Assembly (NCBI RefSeq): GCF_023734095.1
Contig: NZ_AP024620.1
Coordinates: 3,034,501 to 3,098,500 of the forward strand
DNA from: Moorella sp. Hama-1
GTDB taxonomy: Bacteria > Bacillota > DSM-521 > Neomoorellales > Neomoorellaceae
Direction: 5' to 3'
Length of the DNA: 64,000 nt
The position numbers were made by a program, and so were the translations under genes. Every line of letters begins with the position of its first letter. Position 1 is the stretch's first letter. Below are positions 18,199 to 27,453 of this stretch, in pieces. Under the pieces are notes generated by a model. It ran no database searches and was not told where the DNA came from. It saw only the letters and a program-made list of their open reading frames with translations.

Positions 18199-19861
18199 GA
18201 AGAACCCCCTCCTTAATGGCCTTCAGGTTCTGCATAACCTTATTCCCGCCCCGGCCAAAATAATCGTGCAGGCTTTGATACTCTTGAAAAAGACGGTTAT
18301 AAACTTCCCCATTGGCCGGCAGAGGCTGGAAGATTTTTTCTTTTAAGGCTGGAATAACCCTGGCTGCAGCCAGAATATCTTTAAAGCCGCCCCGTTCTAC
18401 ACCTGCGGCTACGGCACCAAACATGGCGGCACCCAGGGCCGAAGCCTGTTGGGATTTCGCTGCTTTAATCTCCAGGTTGGTAACATCTGCATAAATCTGC
18501 ATGAGCAGGGGGTTTTTTTCCGCCAGGCCACCGCAAGCATAGAGTTCTTTAACTTCGATCCCATTAGCAATAAAATTTTCAATAATAACTCTGGTGCCGA
18601 AGGCCGTAGCTTCAATCAGAGACCTGTATATTTCCTCCGGCCTGGTTCCCAGGTTCAGACCCAAAACCATCCCCGTAAGATCAGCGTCGACAAGTACCGA
18701 CCGATTGCCATTCCACCAATCCAGGGCCAGCAAACCACTCTGCCCTGGTTTTAAAGCCCCCGCCTTTTGCGCCAGTAAAGCATGTATATCTATTCCCCGG
18801 CGCCGGGCCTCGTCGTAATAATAACCTGAAACACAATTTGCCACAAACCAGGCAAAGGCGTCGCCCACCGCTGCCTGACCGGCTTCGTAACCGTAGTAAC
18901 CCGGAATGATGCCGTCTTCCACCACCCCGCAGATCCCGGGTACGGCAACTTCCTTCTCCGCTAAAACCATATGGCAGATTGAGGTGCCCATGATCATCAC
19001 CATTTTACCCGGGTCAGTAACCCCCATGGCAGGGACGGCCACATGGGCATCCACATTACCGACCGCCACCGCTGTGCCCGGTGGCAGCCCGATTAAAGCC
19101 GCTATTTCCTCCCTGAGCTCGCCGGCTTTCGTACCGGCGGGGTAGATATCCTGTTGCAATTTGCTAGCTACCAGATCTTCCAGGCGCGGGTCCAGGGCTT
19201 TAAAGAACTCCGGCGCAGGATAGCCCTCCCTTTTATGCCAGAAGGCTTTATACCCCGCTGCACAACTATTACGCTTTTCACAACCCGTAAGCTGTAAAAC
19301 CACCCAGTCGGCGGCTTCGATAAATTCGTCGGCCGCCTGGTAAACCTCGGGCGCCTCGTTTAATACCTGCCATACTTTGGGCACCAGCCACTCTGAAGAA
19401 GCCCTGCCGCCATACCGGGCTAAAAAACTCTCGCGTCTTTCCCTGGCAATGGCGTTCAGTCTATTCGCCTCCGGTTGAGCCGCGTGGTGCTTCCACAGTT
19501 TGACATAGGCATGGGGATTATTTTTAAAGGGTGGTAGGTTACAAAGTGGGGTGCCGTCTTTTTTAATAGGTAACAGGGTACAGGCTGTAAAGTCGATGCC
19601 GATGCCAATAACGTCTTTACCGGCTACGCCCGCCTCCTGTAAAACTGCCGGTATAATCCTTGGCAAAACCTCAATATAATCATCAGGGTGATGCAGGGCC
19701 CAATCTGGCGGTAGACGAGTTCCATCAGGTAAGCTTTCATCCATTACCCCGTGCGGGTAAGCCATGGCCGCCGTAGCCAGTTCACTTGCACTATCAATAT
19801 CCAAGAGTAGGGCCCGCGCTGATTCCGTACCGAAGTCTATCCCAATGGAGTACCTGGGCAT
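18191..19861 (-). CDS. araB: Ribulokinase (FGGY family)
   Basis: 556 residues from ATG 19861 (AAGGGGG about 10 bases upstream; an earlier in-frame start lacks a site). FGGY hallmarks: [20 protein letters not shown] at the N-terminus, [30 protein letters not shown] and, in the C-terminal lobe, [25 protein letters not shown]. The GTESARAL form and the length are typical of ribulokinases rather than xylulokinases or glycerol kinases. It phosphorylates ribulose to ribulose-5-phosphate, the substrate of the overlapping araD product. Confidence 0.88.
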   Translation of the reverse strand: MPRYSIGIDFGTESARALLLDIDSASELATAAMAYPHGVMDESLPDGTRLPPDWALHHPDDYIEVLPRIIPAVLQEAGVAGKDVIGIGIDFTACTLLPIKKDGTPLCNLPPFKNNPHAYVKLWKHHAAQPEANRLNAIARERRESFLARYGGRASSEWLVPKVWQVLNEAPEVYQAADEFIEAADWVVLQLTGCEKRNSCAAGYKAFWHKREGYPAPEFFKALDPRLEDLVASKLQQDIYPAGTKAGELREEIAALIGLPPGTAVAVGNVDAHVAVPAMGVTDPGKMVMIMGTSICHMVLAEKEVAVPGICGVVEDGIIPGYYGYEAGQAAVGDAFAWFVANCVSGYYYDEARRRGIDIHALLAQKAGALKPGQSGLLALDWWNGNRSVLVDADLTGMVLGLNLGTRPEEIYRSLIEATAFGTRVIIENFIANGIEVKELYACGGLAEKNPLLMQIYADVTNLEIKAAKSQQASALGAAMFGAVAAGVERGGFKDILAAARVIPALKEKIFQPLPANGEVYNRLFQEYQSLHDYFGRGGNKVMQNLKAIKEGVLHA

Positions 19862-19887
19862 AAACTTTAACCCCCTTGCCAAAGCAG

Positions 19888-20490
19888 TCACTCGAATTTA
19901 TTCTTAAAGCCCTTATTTAAAGCCCATAGCTCATTATGGCTAGTACTGATAGCGAGACAACCCGCAGTTAACAACTTCTGCACCTGTTCCTTTCTTTTTA
20001 TCAGCCCGCTGGCGATAATTGGCTGCGACAGTTTACTCCTGAGATCGGGGATTATTTCCGGGATTACCGGTCCGGGAAGGATATCCAGGGCATCAGGTGC
20101 CGTCTTGCGGGTAATATCCATCGCTCTTTTCAAGCTCCGGGAATCCTCGATGAATGTCCGCAAGATACTCAATATCCCCACACTGTGAGCAGCTTCAATC
20201 AAAGAAGGCTTGGTACTAATAATACCGTCACCGCCGCATTGTTTTACATACTCCACAGCGTAGTTATCACTGCCGATACCCCTGATTAGCTCAACATGGA
20301 TAAAAACAACGGCTTTATAATCCTCATGAAGTTTCGCGCAGATTGAGGCCAGGTCAATAATGCTGCCAAACTGCAGGGAAATTACCGCTGCCGGTATATC
20401 GAGCAAGGAATTAAGGGCCTGTTCGCCCCATAGAGCTGGGATCACCGGGTACTGTTTCAGGGTTGCGAAAACCTTCTTAGAAATTAGCAA
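19888..20490 (-). CDS. glpP: Glycerol-3-phosphate-responsive antiterminator GlpP
   Basis: 200 residues from TTG 20490 with GGAGGGGG upstream. The GlpP TIM-barrel pattern is present: [73 protein letters not shown] and [15 protein letters not shown]. In Bacillus it binds glycerol-3-phosphate and prevents termination in glp leaders. Lying in the middle of the operon, it may couple the pentose genes to glycerol-phosphate status (inference). Confidence 0.9.
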   Translation of the reverse strand: MLISKKVFATLKQYPVIPALWGEQALNSLLDIPAAVISLQFGSIIDLASICAKLHEDYKAVVFIHVELIRGIGSDNYAVEYVKQCGGDGIISTKPSLIEAAHSVGILSILRTFIEDSRSLKRAMDITRKTAPDALDILPGPVIPEIIPDLRSKLSQPIIASGLIKRKEQVQKLLTAGCLAISTSHNELWALNKGFKNKFE

Positions 20491-20656
20491 AGCTTTTAAA
20501 CCCCCTCCGATCTATCCTATTAACAATTTTACTATATACCCCAAAACTCGGAAGGCCATTGCCGGCAATATTGTTACCCGCTATAGTATCCCGAATAGCA
20601 GAGACCTTTCATTGTAAAACTCCCAGGGAAGAGAGGCAGAGCTTTAAAGTTGCCTG

Positions 20657-21892
20657 CTAACTGCTGCCTGCTGTATAGGCCTGGTAAAGTAACTCCACCG
20701 GGTGCCTTACCAGGTAACGCGTTCCTTCCTGGATTTGCAGAGCACAGGTGCCACAATCCGTGACCACCAGATCAGGGCGGTAGTTTTGGATATCCTGAAA
20801 TAACGCTGCGCCTATTTTCATGGCAACATCATACCTTTCGGTTTTATAGCCATAAGTACCTGCCATACCACAACAGTTATTCCTCAGCACCTTCAGGCCA
20901 AGGCCGGGAATAGCCTCCAGTAACTCCACGGCCGGAGTGCCTATCCCCTGAGCCCGCAGGTGGCAGGGGGTATGATAGGCTACTTTTAAAGACACCGGCC
21001 CAGGATTGCTTTTTTCCAGCAGACCTGGCATAGCACTCAAGATATATTCGCAGGCGTCAAAACTGGCCCGCGCCACTTTCTCTGCACCCGGCAAGTCATA
21101 GACTTCGGTATAATAGGATTTAAACATAGCCGCGCAGGAGGGGCAGGTAAAAACCAGGGGCAGCCCTGCTTCCACATAAGGCAGGATATGCCTCAGATTG
21201 GCAGCAGCCAGGTTCCGGGCGCTTGCAAAATCGCCGTTAATGGCCAGGGGCAGCCCGCAACACTTTTGTTCGGGCAGTTCAACGCCGACGCCCTGAACCT
21301 GAAATAATTGTACCAGAGCCTTACCAACATCTGGCCGGTAGAAATTGGTGTAGCAACCATAAAAATAAGCCACCCTATCCAGTTTAGGAGTTGTTTTATT
21401 GTATATGCCGGCATACCAATTACGAAAGGTCCTCCGGGCATACCCGGGCAAACTGCGCTCGGCCGTAATTCCCGCCACCAGAGTGGCTGCTATCCTGATT
21501 ACTTTCTGTTTCAAAATAAGGTTAACGCCACCGGGCCAGAGGGAGGCCAGAGCGCCCAGCCGGTCCGGGCGGCTTAAAATAGACTCGCGCAATGTCCGGT
21601 GCGTCCGGGCCTTTATCTGCCAGCGCTGCTTCATAATGAGGGTAGCCGGCTTAATATTGCTCGGGCAGACCACATCGCAGGTACGGCAATCGGTACAATA
21701 ATCCAGGTCCTCAAGCCAGGCTTCCATTCTCTGCACCGCTGATTTCATGGTTGCCAGGCGGGCAGCATTGGCCCCACCAATTTTAGGACCTGGAAATGAA
21801 GGCTTTATAGGTATGACAGGACAGAAGCTCTCGCATAACGAACACTTCTGGCAGGCCTCGAATTCCTTTATGTTAATATCAGTAAGTTTCAT
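20657..21892 (-). CDS. glpC: Anaerobic glycerol-3-phosphate dehydrogenase subunit C
   Basis: 411 residues. Two N-terminal [4Fe-4S] motifs: CQKCSLCESFCPV and CTDCRTCDVVCPS. Two CCG domains follow: CCGLPLAINGDF with CPSCAAMF, and CCGMAGTYGYK with CGTCALQI. GlpC passes electrons from the GlpAB flavoprotein to the membrane. Its ATG overlaps the stop of the glpB remnant (ATGA). Because glpA and most of glpB have been lost, the function of this subunit is doubtful unless other copies exist. Confidence 0.88.
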   Translation of the reverse strand: MKLTDINIKEFEACQKCSLCESFCPVIPIKPSFPGPKIGGANAARLATMKSAVQRMEAWLEDLDYCTDCRTCDVVCPSNIKPATLIMKQRWQIKARTHRTLRESILSRPDRLGALASLWPGGVNLILKQKVIRIAATLVAGITAERSLPGYARRTFRNWYAGIYNKTTPKLDRVAYFYGCYTNFYRPDVGKALVQLFQVQGVGVELPEQKCCGLPLAINGDFASARNLAAANLRHILPYVEAGLPLVFTCPSCAAMFKSYYTEVYDLPGAEKVARASFDACEYILSAMPGLLEKSNPGPVSLKVAYHTPCHLRAQGIGTPAVELLEAIPGLGLKVLRNNCCGMAGTYGYKTERYDVAMKIGAALFQDIQNYRPDLVVTDCGTCALQIQEGTRYLVRHPVELLYQAYTAGSS

Positions 21893-22116
21893 CCTACCGC
21901 TTCTCCTTTTATCGTCGCACCCGCCATCCAGGCCGTGGCCAGGGCCACCCCATTACCACAACCTTCGCTATAAGGATTATGACCACCCAGTATCCGGCCG
22001 CAGGCCAGTAAATTCGTAAAACCCCTGACCCGTAAATCCTTCTCTACTACTACGCCGGTACTAAAAGGGAACTCCTGGAAATTTAGATAACACTGCCCGG
22101 CCAGGGGACTATTAAA
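21889..22116 (-). pseudogene. glpB: glpB remnant: C-terminal fragment truncated by IS insertion
   Basis: About 75 codons of the GlpB C-terminus survive: LAGQCYLNFQEFPFSTGVVVEKDLRV, then FTNLLACGRILGGHNPYSEGCGNGVALATAWMAG, which is the flavin-binding end of the subunit. At 22116 the coding sequence runs straight into the inverted repeat of the IS. A short open frame continues into IS DNA. No glpB N-terminus appears on the far side of the element, so this is a true truncation with loss of flanking DNA. Confidence 0.88.
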
Positions 22117-22200
22117 CCCACATTCCGCAACCATAAAATGGATAGTTGCCAATAAATAACTATAACCTCTAGTGATGACAATGATGCCAAAAAGTGATGG
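22117..22200 (+). repeat. Left 84-bp inverted repeat of the IS
   Basis: Perfect inverted copy of 24151-24234. It contains internal direct repeats of AGTGATG, likely transposase-binding sites. Confidence 0.9.
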
Positions 22201-22274
22201 CTAAAAGAAGATGATTTTTACACTCCGTGTCGAACCTTAATATTGGTAAGTTACAAAGGAAAGGTGGCACGGGG

Positions 22275-24077
22275 ATGGATTTGCAGCCCTTTCTGGAATC
22301 CTTTGCCCAATTGCCCCCGAAACTACAGCAACGGTTAGCAGCGGAATTAAAAATTGATGTTGCTAAAGCGACTCCTGCTGGAGCAGTACTCATTGGCTTT
22401 TCTCTGACCCAAACATTCGGTGTAGGTGAAACCATTGATTATCTGCTCGGAGAAGAACATCTCTCGGTGCAGCAGATGCAAGATGAGCTAGCTCAGGGAG
22501 TAACTCCTCGAATTAGTACCGGGACCGCTTGCGAAGTGCTCATTGCCGATATGCTGGGTTGTTACAAAAACCTAACCCGGCTTTATCACCTTGAAGAGGC
22601 CTGTGAAGCTTGGCGCGTCAGGGATATCCTGGGCCTGCCGCCGGAGAAATTGAATGACGACCGGCTGGGGAGGGCCCTGGATACTATCGGTGATAACCCC
22701 ACATTAATGGGAGACATTCTCCAAGCCCTGGTCTTAAAGGCAGCAGAACGTTTTGGCATCCCCCTCAATCGTTTTTACAACGATACTACCGCCATTCCGG
22801 TATGGGGGGAGAGGCAAGGTAATGATAAGGTCCAATTTGGCCACGGCGGCTTGCCCGGTTTGCAACAGCTCATTCTGAACCTCACTATTCTGGCGGGACC
22901 ATCGCTACCAGTGACGGCCGACACCGATCCGGGCAACGTCCAGGGAGGTCCGGTATTTGGCCGCACCCTGACAGCGGTCTCCAAGCTAACCCGGGGTGAA
23001 TTTGAAATCATCGTCGACCGCGGTATTTTAAGCCACTACAACATGCACCTGATGCTTACAGAAAAACGCGCCTTCTTTATCGGGCCGCTGAAAGAGGAAC
23101 TCTGCCGTTCCTGGCTTTTAGACACCCTTCGGAGTGCAGGCGCAAACGCCTTTACTCCTATTGCCTACCGGTCCAAGGAAGAAGCCAGGAAGGGACAACC
23201 GTCCCATTATGAAGCCCTTGAGGCCACCTACTCCTTTCGCGTCGAATTAAATCGCCGCAAGCCCAGGGAGCCGAGGAAAAAGAAAGGCGAAAGGCGTTTT
23301 GCCGAATATACCATCCGGGCGGTGATTTACCGGGACAACAAGAAAAAACAACGTGATGCCGAGCACAGGGCGAAAAATATAACCAAAGTGGAAGCCAGGC
23401 TCCAGGAACTACAGGGTAAACTCAACAAACGCAACCTTTGCACTGTTACCGCCTGCCAAAGCCAGGTTCGGGAGATCTTCCGGGGATTGCCCGAACTGCG
23501 GCAAGCTTACAAGGTAACCGTAGAAACTAACGTCCACGGCGCCGTCACCCTTACCTGGGAAAAGGATGAAGAGGTGCTCCAAGAAGCCGCCCTGACAGAT
23601 GGCCTCTTCGTTCTCCTGACCAATCACCCTATTGAAGCAGTGGATGCCAACGAATTGCTAACCCGTTACCGGGGTCGCAACGACATTGAAATGAGCTACC
23701 GTTTCTTGAAAGGGGCCCTCGATCTGAACCAGATCTTTTTACGCAAGCCCAGCCGTGTTGACGCTTATTGTTACCTGAAAGTACTGGCCATGTTCGTCCT
23801 TAACCTGGCGCACTGGTTTTTAACTAAGGAAGGCCAAAAGAAAATGACACCTCAGAAGTTACAGGAGGTATTGGGCAACACCACTATCGTCGAACAGCGC
23901 CTGGAACCCTTCGGCATCCGCCACTGGGTCGGAACTAATGTAACGGAGCCTATCCGTATTCTTATTGAACTGTTTCATTTACCCGATCCGGTGGCCATTG
24001 TAGAAGCTATCAATGCTGCTATCGATTACTACCAGATCCTTAATCAATGGAGCCAAAAAGTGGGACGTAGCTGTTGA
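22275..24077 (+). CDS. IS1634-family transposase
   Basis: 600 residues from ATG 22275, which is preceded by GGAAAGGTGG; an upstream in-frame start at 22227 lies closer to the repeat. DUF4277-like N-terminus (FSLTQTFGVGETIDYLLGEEHLS). DDE residues lie in FYNDTTAIPVWGE, FEIIVDRGILSHYN and RYRGRNDIEMSYRFLKGAL (the YREK-like region). It is only distantly similar to the transposase at 3.1 kb, despite the shared terminal sequence. The frame is intact. Confidence 0.92.
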   Translation: MDLQPFLESFAQLPPKLQQRLAAELKIDVAKATPAGAVLIGFSLTQTFGVGETIDYLLGEEHLSVQQMQDELAQGVTPRISTGTACEVLIADMLGCYKNLTRLYHLEEACEAWRVRDILGLPPEKLNDDRLGRALDTIGDNPTLMGDILQALVLKAAERFGIPLNRFYNDTTAIPVWGERQGNDKVQFGHGGLPGLQQLILNLTILAGPSLPVTADTDPGNVQGGPVFGRTLTAVSKLTRGEFEIIVDRGILSHYNMHLMLTEKRAFFIGPLKEELCRSWLLDTLRSAGANAFTPIAYRSKEEARKGQPSHYEALEATYSFRVELNRRKPREPRKKKGERRFAEYTIRAVIYRDNKKKQRDAEHRAKNITKVEARLQELQGKLNKRNLCTVTACQSQVREIFRGLPELRQAYKVTVETNVHGAVTLTWEKDEEVLQEAALTDGLFVLLTNHPIEAVDANELLTRYRGRNDIEMSYRFLKGALDLNQIFLRKPSRVDAYCYLKVLAMFVLNLAHWFLTKEGQKKMTPQKLQEVLGNTTIVEQRLEPFGIRHWVGTNVTEPIRILIELFHLPDPVAIVEAINAAIDYYQILNQWSQKVGRSC

Positions 24078-24150
24078 AAGTACTTGCTAAGTTTAGACCT
24101 GGAATAAATTCCTAATTTGGTGATCTTGCCCTGCGAAATATGGGTTTTAA

Positions 24151-24234
24151 CCATCACTTTTTGGCATCATTGTCATCACTAGAGGTTATAGTTATTTATT
24201 GGCAACTATCCATTTTATGGTTGCGGAATGTGGG
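24151..24234 (-). repeat. Right 84-bp inverted repeat of the IS
   Basis: Perfect inverted copy of 22117-22200. Confidence 0.9.
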
Positions 24235-24366
24235 TATTATAGACAAACTTCATTCATTACGCTTATAAGTAATCCTCCGTAATAATTCAATGCGAAATTC
24301 AATAGGTACTCAAATCAATTTGGATACAGGAGCGCTTGACGAACAGCAAGAACAACAAAATTCCCC

Positions 24367-24395
24367 TTGACATCATCCCCATAAGCGTGTAAGAT
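24367..24395 (+). promoter_or_regulatory. Promoter of the tRNA-Lys/Glu/Asp operon
   Basis: Perfect -35 TTGACA (24367-24372), 17-bp spacer and TAAGAT (24390-24395). The first tRNA begins 11 bases later. Confidence 0.85.
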
Positions 24396-24405
24396 ACTGA
24401 CCTGT

Positions 24406-24481
24406 GGGCCATTAGCTCAGGCGGTAGAGCACCTGACTTTTAATCAGGGTGTCCGGAGTTCGAGTCTCCGATGGCCCACCA
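24406..24481 (+). tRNA. tRNA-Lys (anticodon TTT)
   Basis: Acceptor GGGCCAT pairs with ATGGCCC. The anticodon loop CTTTTAA gives TTT. CCA is encoded. Confidence 0.97.
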
Positions 24482-24489
24482 GATAATAC

Positions 24490-24564
24490 GGCCCGTTGGT
24501 CAAGCGGCTAAGACACGAGCCTTTCACGCTCGTAACGGGGGTTCGATTCCCCCACGGGTCACCA
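24490..24564 (+). tRNA. tRNA-Glu (anticodon TTC)
   Basis: Acceptor GGCCCGT pairs with ACGGGTC. The anticodon loop CTTTCAC gives TTC. CCA is encoded. Confidence 0.96.
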
Positions 24565-24567
24565 CAG

Positions 24568-24644
24568 GGAGCCGTAGTGTAGTGGTCTAACATGTCGGCC
24601 TGTCACGCCGAAGATCGCGGGTTCAACTCCCGTCGGCTCCGCCA
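24568..24644 (+). tRNA. tRNA-Asp (anticodon GTC)
   Basis: Acceptor GGAGCCG pairs with CGGCTCC. The anticodon loop CTGTCAC gives GTC. CCA is encoded. Last gene of the three-tRNA operon. Confidence 0.97.
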
Positions 24645-24652
24645 TAGAAATA

Positions 24653-24673
24653 AAAGCCCCGGTAAGGGGCTTT
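24653..24673 (+). terminator. Terminator of the tRNA operon
   Basis: AAAGCCCC / GGGGCTTT with a 5-base loop, 8 bases after tRNA-Asp. The T run is short. Confidence 0.7.
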
Positions 24674-24749
24674 ATGCATAGTTTGAGCTTGATAAAAATC
24701 CCCGTAGTTATCAAATTGTTACTACGGCAAGAGTTTCTGATGGCTAGTA

Positions 24750-24788
24750 ATGAATAACGCCCGCCGGAACCCGGCGGGCGTTATTCAT
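24750..24788. repeat. 18-bp perfect hairpin downstream of lctP
   Basis: ATGAATAACGCCCGCCGG and its exact complement are separated by AAC. It is very stable but has no T run on either strand. It lies between the tRNA operon and the convergent lctP gene, so it may block read-through in both directions. Confidence 0.8.
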
Positions 24789-24813
24789 CTTTCCTGTTAA
24801 TCATGGAACTCAC

Positions 24814-24861
24814 GGAACTAAGGTTTCGAACCTCGCGGTCGCCAGGCCAGACTATAGTTCC
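24814..24861 (-). other. tRNA-like remnant (acceptor plus T-loop half)
   Basis: On the minus strand GGAACTA (24861-24855) pairs perfectly with TAGTTCC (24820-24814). The sequence just before the 3' arm is AGGTTCGAAACCT, a T-arm look-alike. The roughly 21 bases between lack a D-arm and an anticodon arm. It is near three real tRNA genes. Possibly a decayed tRNA or attachment-site scar. Confidence 0.35.
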
Positions 24862-24909
24862 CTATTTTAAGACAAGGTATAGAGACGGGTCCCAGGGCCC
24901 TTCAGCCCC

Positions 24910-26688
24910 CTATTTTCCCGGCGTGTAAACCTCGCGGCCGCCCGGGCGGCGATTGCTCAGGGAAACGACTACCGCCAGGATTACAATTATCACCAGGGTA
25001 CCAATGAGAATGCCGATACCATCGGCCGGGTTGGCCTTAGCCGCCGTGGTGATGGCCGTCCCGGTCAGGTCGCCGTGGGCCGGGATCATCCATTTCCAAA
25101 TATAAGCCTGCAAGGTAACAAGGATACTAATAAAGAGAGTCATTAAAATGCTGGGGCCGATGGCGAAGCGGAACAACTCACCTTCCTTACCCACCTGACC
25201 GGTGGCCGCCGTAGCTACGGCGATACTCTGGGGGGAGATCATCTTCCCGGTAACGCCACCAGAGGAGTTGGCCGCCACGGTTAGTACCGGGTCGACGCCA
25301 ATATTCTGCCCGGTAATATACTGCAGTTTGCCAAACAGGGCATTAGAAGAGGTGTCGCTCCCAGTTATAAAGACGCCCAGCCAGCCCAGGAAAGGAGCCA
25401 CAAAGGGGAAGGCAGCCCCGGTCACCGTCAGGGCCTGGCCCAGGGTGGTGCTCATGCCGGAGAAATTGGCGATATAGGCGAAGCCCAGGACCATAAATAT
25501 AGTCAGGAGGGCATAACGTAGATCATGAATGGTTTCGCCGAAGATACGCAACCAGTCGTTGAAACGCATGCCCAGGATTAGCATGGAGATAAAGGCGGCG
25601 ATAAGGATACCGGTGCCTCCTGCCGACAGCCAATTAAAGGTAAAGATGGCTTCCATGGCTTTGGGAGCACCGTCTTTGATGATCGCCAGGTGCAGGCCGG
25701 GAATGGCAAACTTCAAGGTAACACTGTCCAGAACAGCCTTCACCGAACCCATACCCCAGTCGCCGACCATTAAGGTCAGGAGGATAAAGGGCGTCCAGGC
25801 TTTGATGACTGCCCCGGCTGCATGGTGGGGCCTGGTACCCTGGATCCGGGGTTCATTGGGGAAGCGCCAAATATTCTTTGGTTGCCAGACCCGCAGGAAC
25901 AGGATCAAGCAAACCAGGGAAAAGAGAGCAGAAATAATATCCGGCAGCATGGGACTCAAATAGTTGGCCGAAAACCACTGGCTGAGGGCAAAGGAACCGC
26001 CGCTCACCAGGCAGGCCGGCCAGGTTTCCTTGACGCCCTTCCAGCCCGACATAATGGCTACCAGCCAGAAGGGCACCAGGATGGACAGGAAAGGCAGCTG
26101 GCGGCCGATCATTTTGCTTAAAAGCATGGGGTCAATCCCCGCCACCTGTCCCAGGGTAATGACAGGTACCCCTATAGCGCCAAAGGCTACCGGCGCTGTA
26201 TTGGCCAGCAGACAAATACTGGCGGCATAAATAGGGTTAAAGCCGAGGCCAGCCAGCATGGCCGCCGTAATGGCCACCGGAGTGCCGAATCCGGCTGACC
26301 CTTCCAGGAAGGCACCGAAGGAGAAGGCTATAAGAAGGGCCTGGAGGCGCCGGTCTTCCGTCAAGCCGGCGATAGAATCTTTAATAATCTCGAACTGCCC
26401 GGTTTTCACAGTTATCTGGTACAAAAAAACCGCAGTAACGACAATCCAGCCAATGGGAAACAGGCCGTAAAGCCCGCCGTTGACAAAAGAGAGCACCGCC
26501 AGACCAGCCGGCATGTGATATCCCAGGATTGACACAATAATAGCTACTACAACTGTGAGGGTACCGGCTATATGCCCCTTCATCTTCTTAATAGCCAGGG
26601 CATAGAAAAGAAAGAGAATGGGGATAGCAGCCAGCAAAGCCGACAACCCCAGATTATGGGCAGGATCATACATTTGCGTCCAGGGCAT
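24910..26688 (-). CDS. lctP: L-lactate permease (LctP/LldP family)
   Basis: 592 residues, the normal size. Many membrane helices span the length. Family blocks: EGSAGFGTPVAITAAMLAGLGFNP, NTAPVAFGAIGVP, GSDTSSNALFGKLQ, and GGVTGKMISPQSIAVATAATG. It imports lactate or glycolate with protons. The start ATG has AAGGAGG 11 bases upstream. It is the distal gene of the lactate operon but is separated from the regulator gene by 765 bases, so it may also have its own promoter or leader control. Confidence 0.95.
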   Translation of the reverse strand: MPWTQMYDPAHNLGLSALLAAIPILFLFYALAIKKMKGHIAGTLTVVVAIIVSILGYHMPAGLAVLSFVNGGLYGLFPIGWIVVTAVFLYQITVKTGQFEIIKDSIAGLTEDRRLQALLIAFSFGAFLEGSAGFGTPVAITAAMLAGLGFNPIYAASICLLANTAPVAFGAIGVPVITLGQVAGIDPMLLSKMIGRQLPFLSILVPFWLVAIMSGWKGVKETWPACLVSGGSFALSQWFSANYLSPMLPDIISALFSLVCLILFLRVWQPKNIWRFPNEPRIQGTRPHHAAGAVIKAWTPFILLTLMVGDWGMGSVKAVLDSVTLKFAIPGLHLAIIKDGAPKAMEAIFTFNWLSAGGTGILIAAFISMLILGMRFNDWLRIFGETIHDLRYALLTIFMVLGFAYIANFSGMSTTLGQALTVTGAAFPFVAPFLGWLGVFITGSDTSSNALFGKLQYITGQNIGVDPVLTVAANSSGGVTGKMISPQSIAVATAATGQVGKEGELFRFAIGPSILMTLFISILVTLQAYIWKWMIPAHGDLTGTAITTAAKANPADGIGILIGTLVIIVILAVVVSLSNRRPGGREVYTPGK

Positions 26689-27453
26689 CTTCAGGAAGCC
26701 TCCTTACTGCTACTGTTTTTTGAAAATACTGCTATGGCATTCAGGTGATCAGACCAGGTCCGTTAGCAAGTGCCTTCCTTTTTTACGTAAGGCGCTCCCC
26801 CACAAATAACCTCCTTTCCTCCCGGGACTCCCGCCAGGGGAGGGCTCGAAAATCTAATCGCGCGTCCCTTTCCGGGCCTCTCAAGGCCATCCTTGCTGGA
26901 AACCAAAGGGCTAATTCAGCACCACCAGCCGCTGGAGACATAAACCTAGTATTCGGGTGGCTAGCTGTTAATGGGTTGCGTAAGGGATGCGAAAAAGACA
27001 CTGGCAGCCCTTTACTTGTGCCTGCCTGGTACATATGTGGGGTGTCTCCGGCACCCCCGGGCGGGGGAAGGGGTTGTTGGATATTTTTGATCTTAAACCT
27101 TTTTTGCGCCAATTACAATACCCGATACATTTAAGGCTTGACATCCTTTTCACAAACCTCAATTACCGCCTATTGTAAAAGGTCCCGTAATTTTTTCAGC
27201 ATGTTCATTTTACTCATCACCTCCTACCATTATTCTTTATAAACTCACCAGGACTGATGACTGTTGTTATAGCATTAGCGAAAATGTTGGTCGCCTACTC
27301 GCCGGTATGGCATAACTATAGAGCGCCGCATGGCTTTATCGTAACAACACCTTGTTCCAAATCCGGTTCGTTACAAAACTTAAGCCCGCCACCTGAATTT
27401 TAGCCTGGCGCTAGAGATAGCTACCGGTATATCCCGGCGCCCGGCCAGAGGTT
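26689..27453 (-). other. Long lctP upstream region with a short ORF
   Basis: 765 bases without a convincing ordinary gene. It includes a strong ribosome site, AGGAGGTGAT, followed by a 12-codon ORF (27170-27208). It also holds a GC-rich stretch (about 26800-27080) where both strands stay open for more than 100 codons, and the sequence AACAAGGTGTT, a small palindrome. It might be a long regulatory leader for lctP; no known riboswitch was recognised. Confidence 0.35.
27170..27208 (-). CDS. Possible 12-residue leader peptide upstream of lctP
   Basis: MNMLKKLRDLLQ followed by TAG. It is preceded by AGGAGGTGAT, a full complement of the 16S rRNA 3' end, 11 bases before the ATG; an in-frame ATG three codons earlier overlaps the site. 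The peptide is amphipathic (leucine/lysine). No homologue can be named. Confidence 0.3.
   Translation of the reverse strand: MNMLKKLRDLLQ

Larger units (their letters stand above)
22117..24234 (+). mobile_element. IS1634-related element with 84-bp perfect inverted repeats
   Basis: 22117-22200 is the exact reverse complement of 24151-24234 (84 bp), with further partial matching inward. The tips read CCCACATTCCGCAACC, nearly the same as the tips of the element at 3001-4888, so the two are related. Flanks are TATTAAA (left) and TATTATA (right), at best an imperfect duplication. The left end cuts glpB. One intact transposase gene lies inside. Confidence 0.85.

Noticed and set aside
26745-27134. 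Plus-strand (129 codons) and minus-strand (109 codons) frames upstream of lctP
   Set aside because: Neither has a ribosome site or recognisable domain; both are open because the stretch is GC-rich. Kept only as an unexplained leader.
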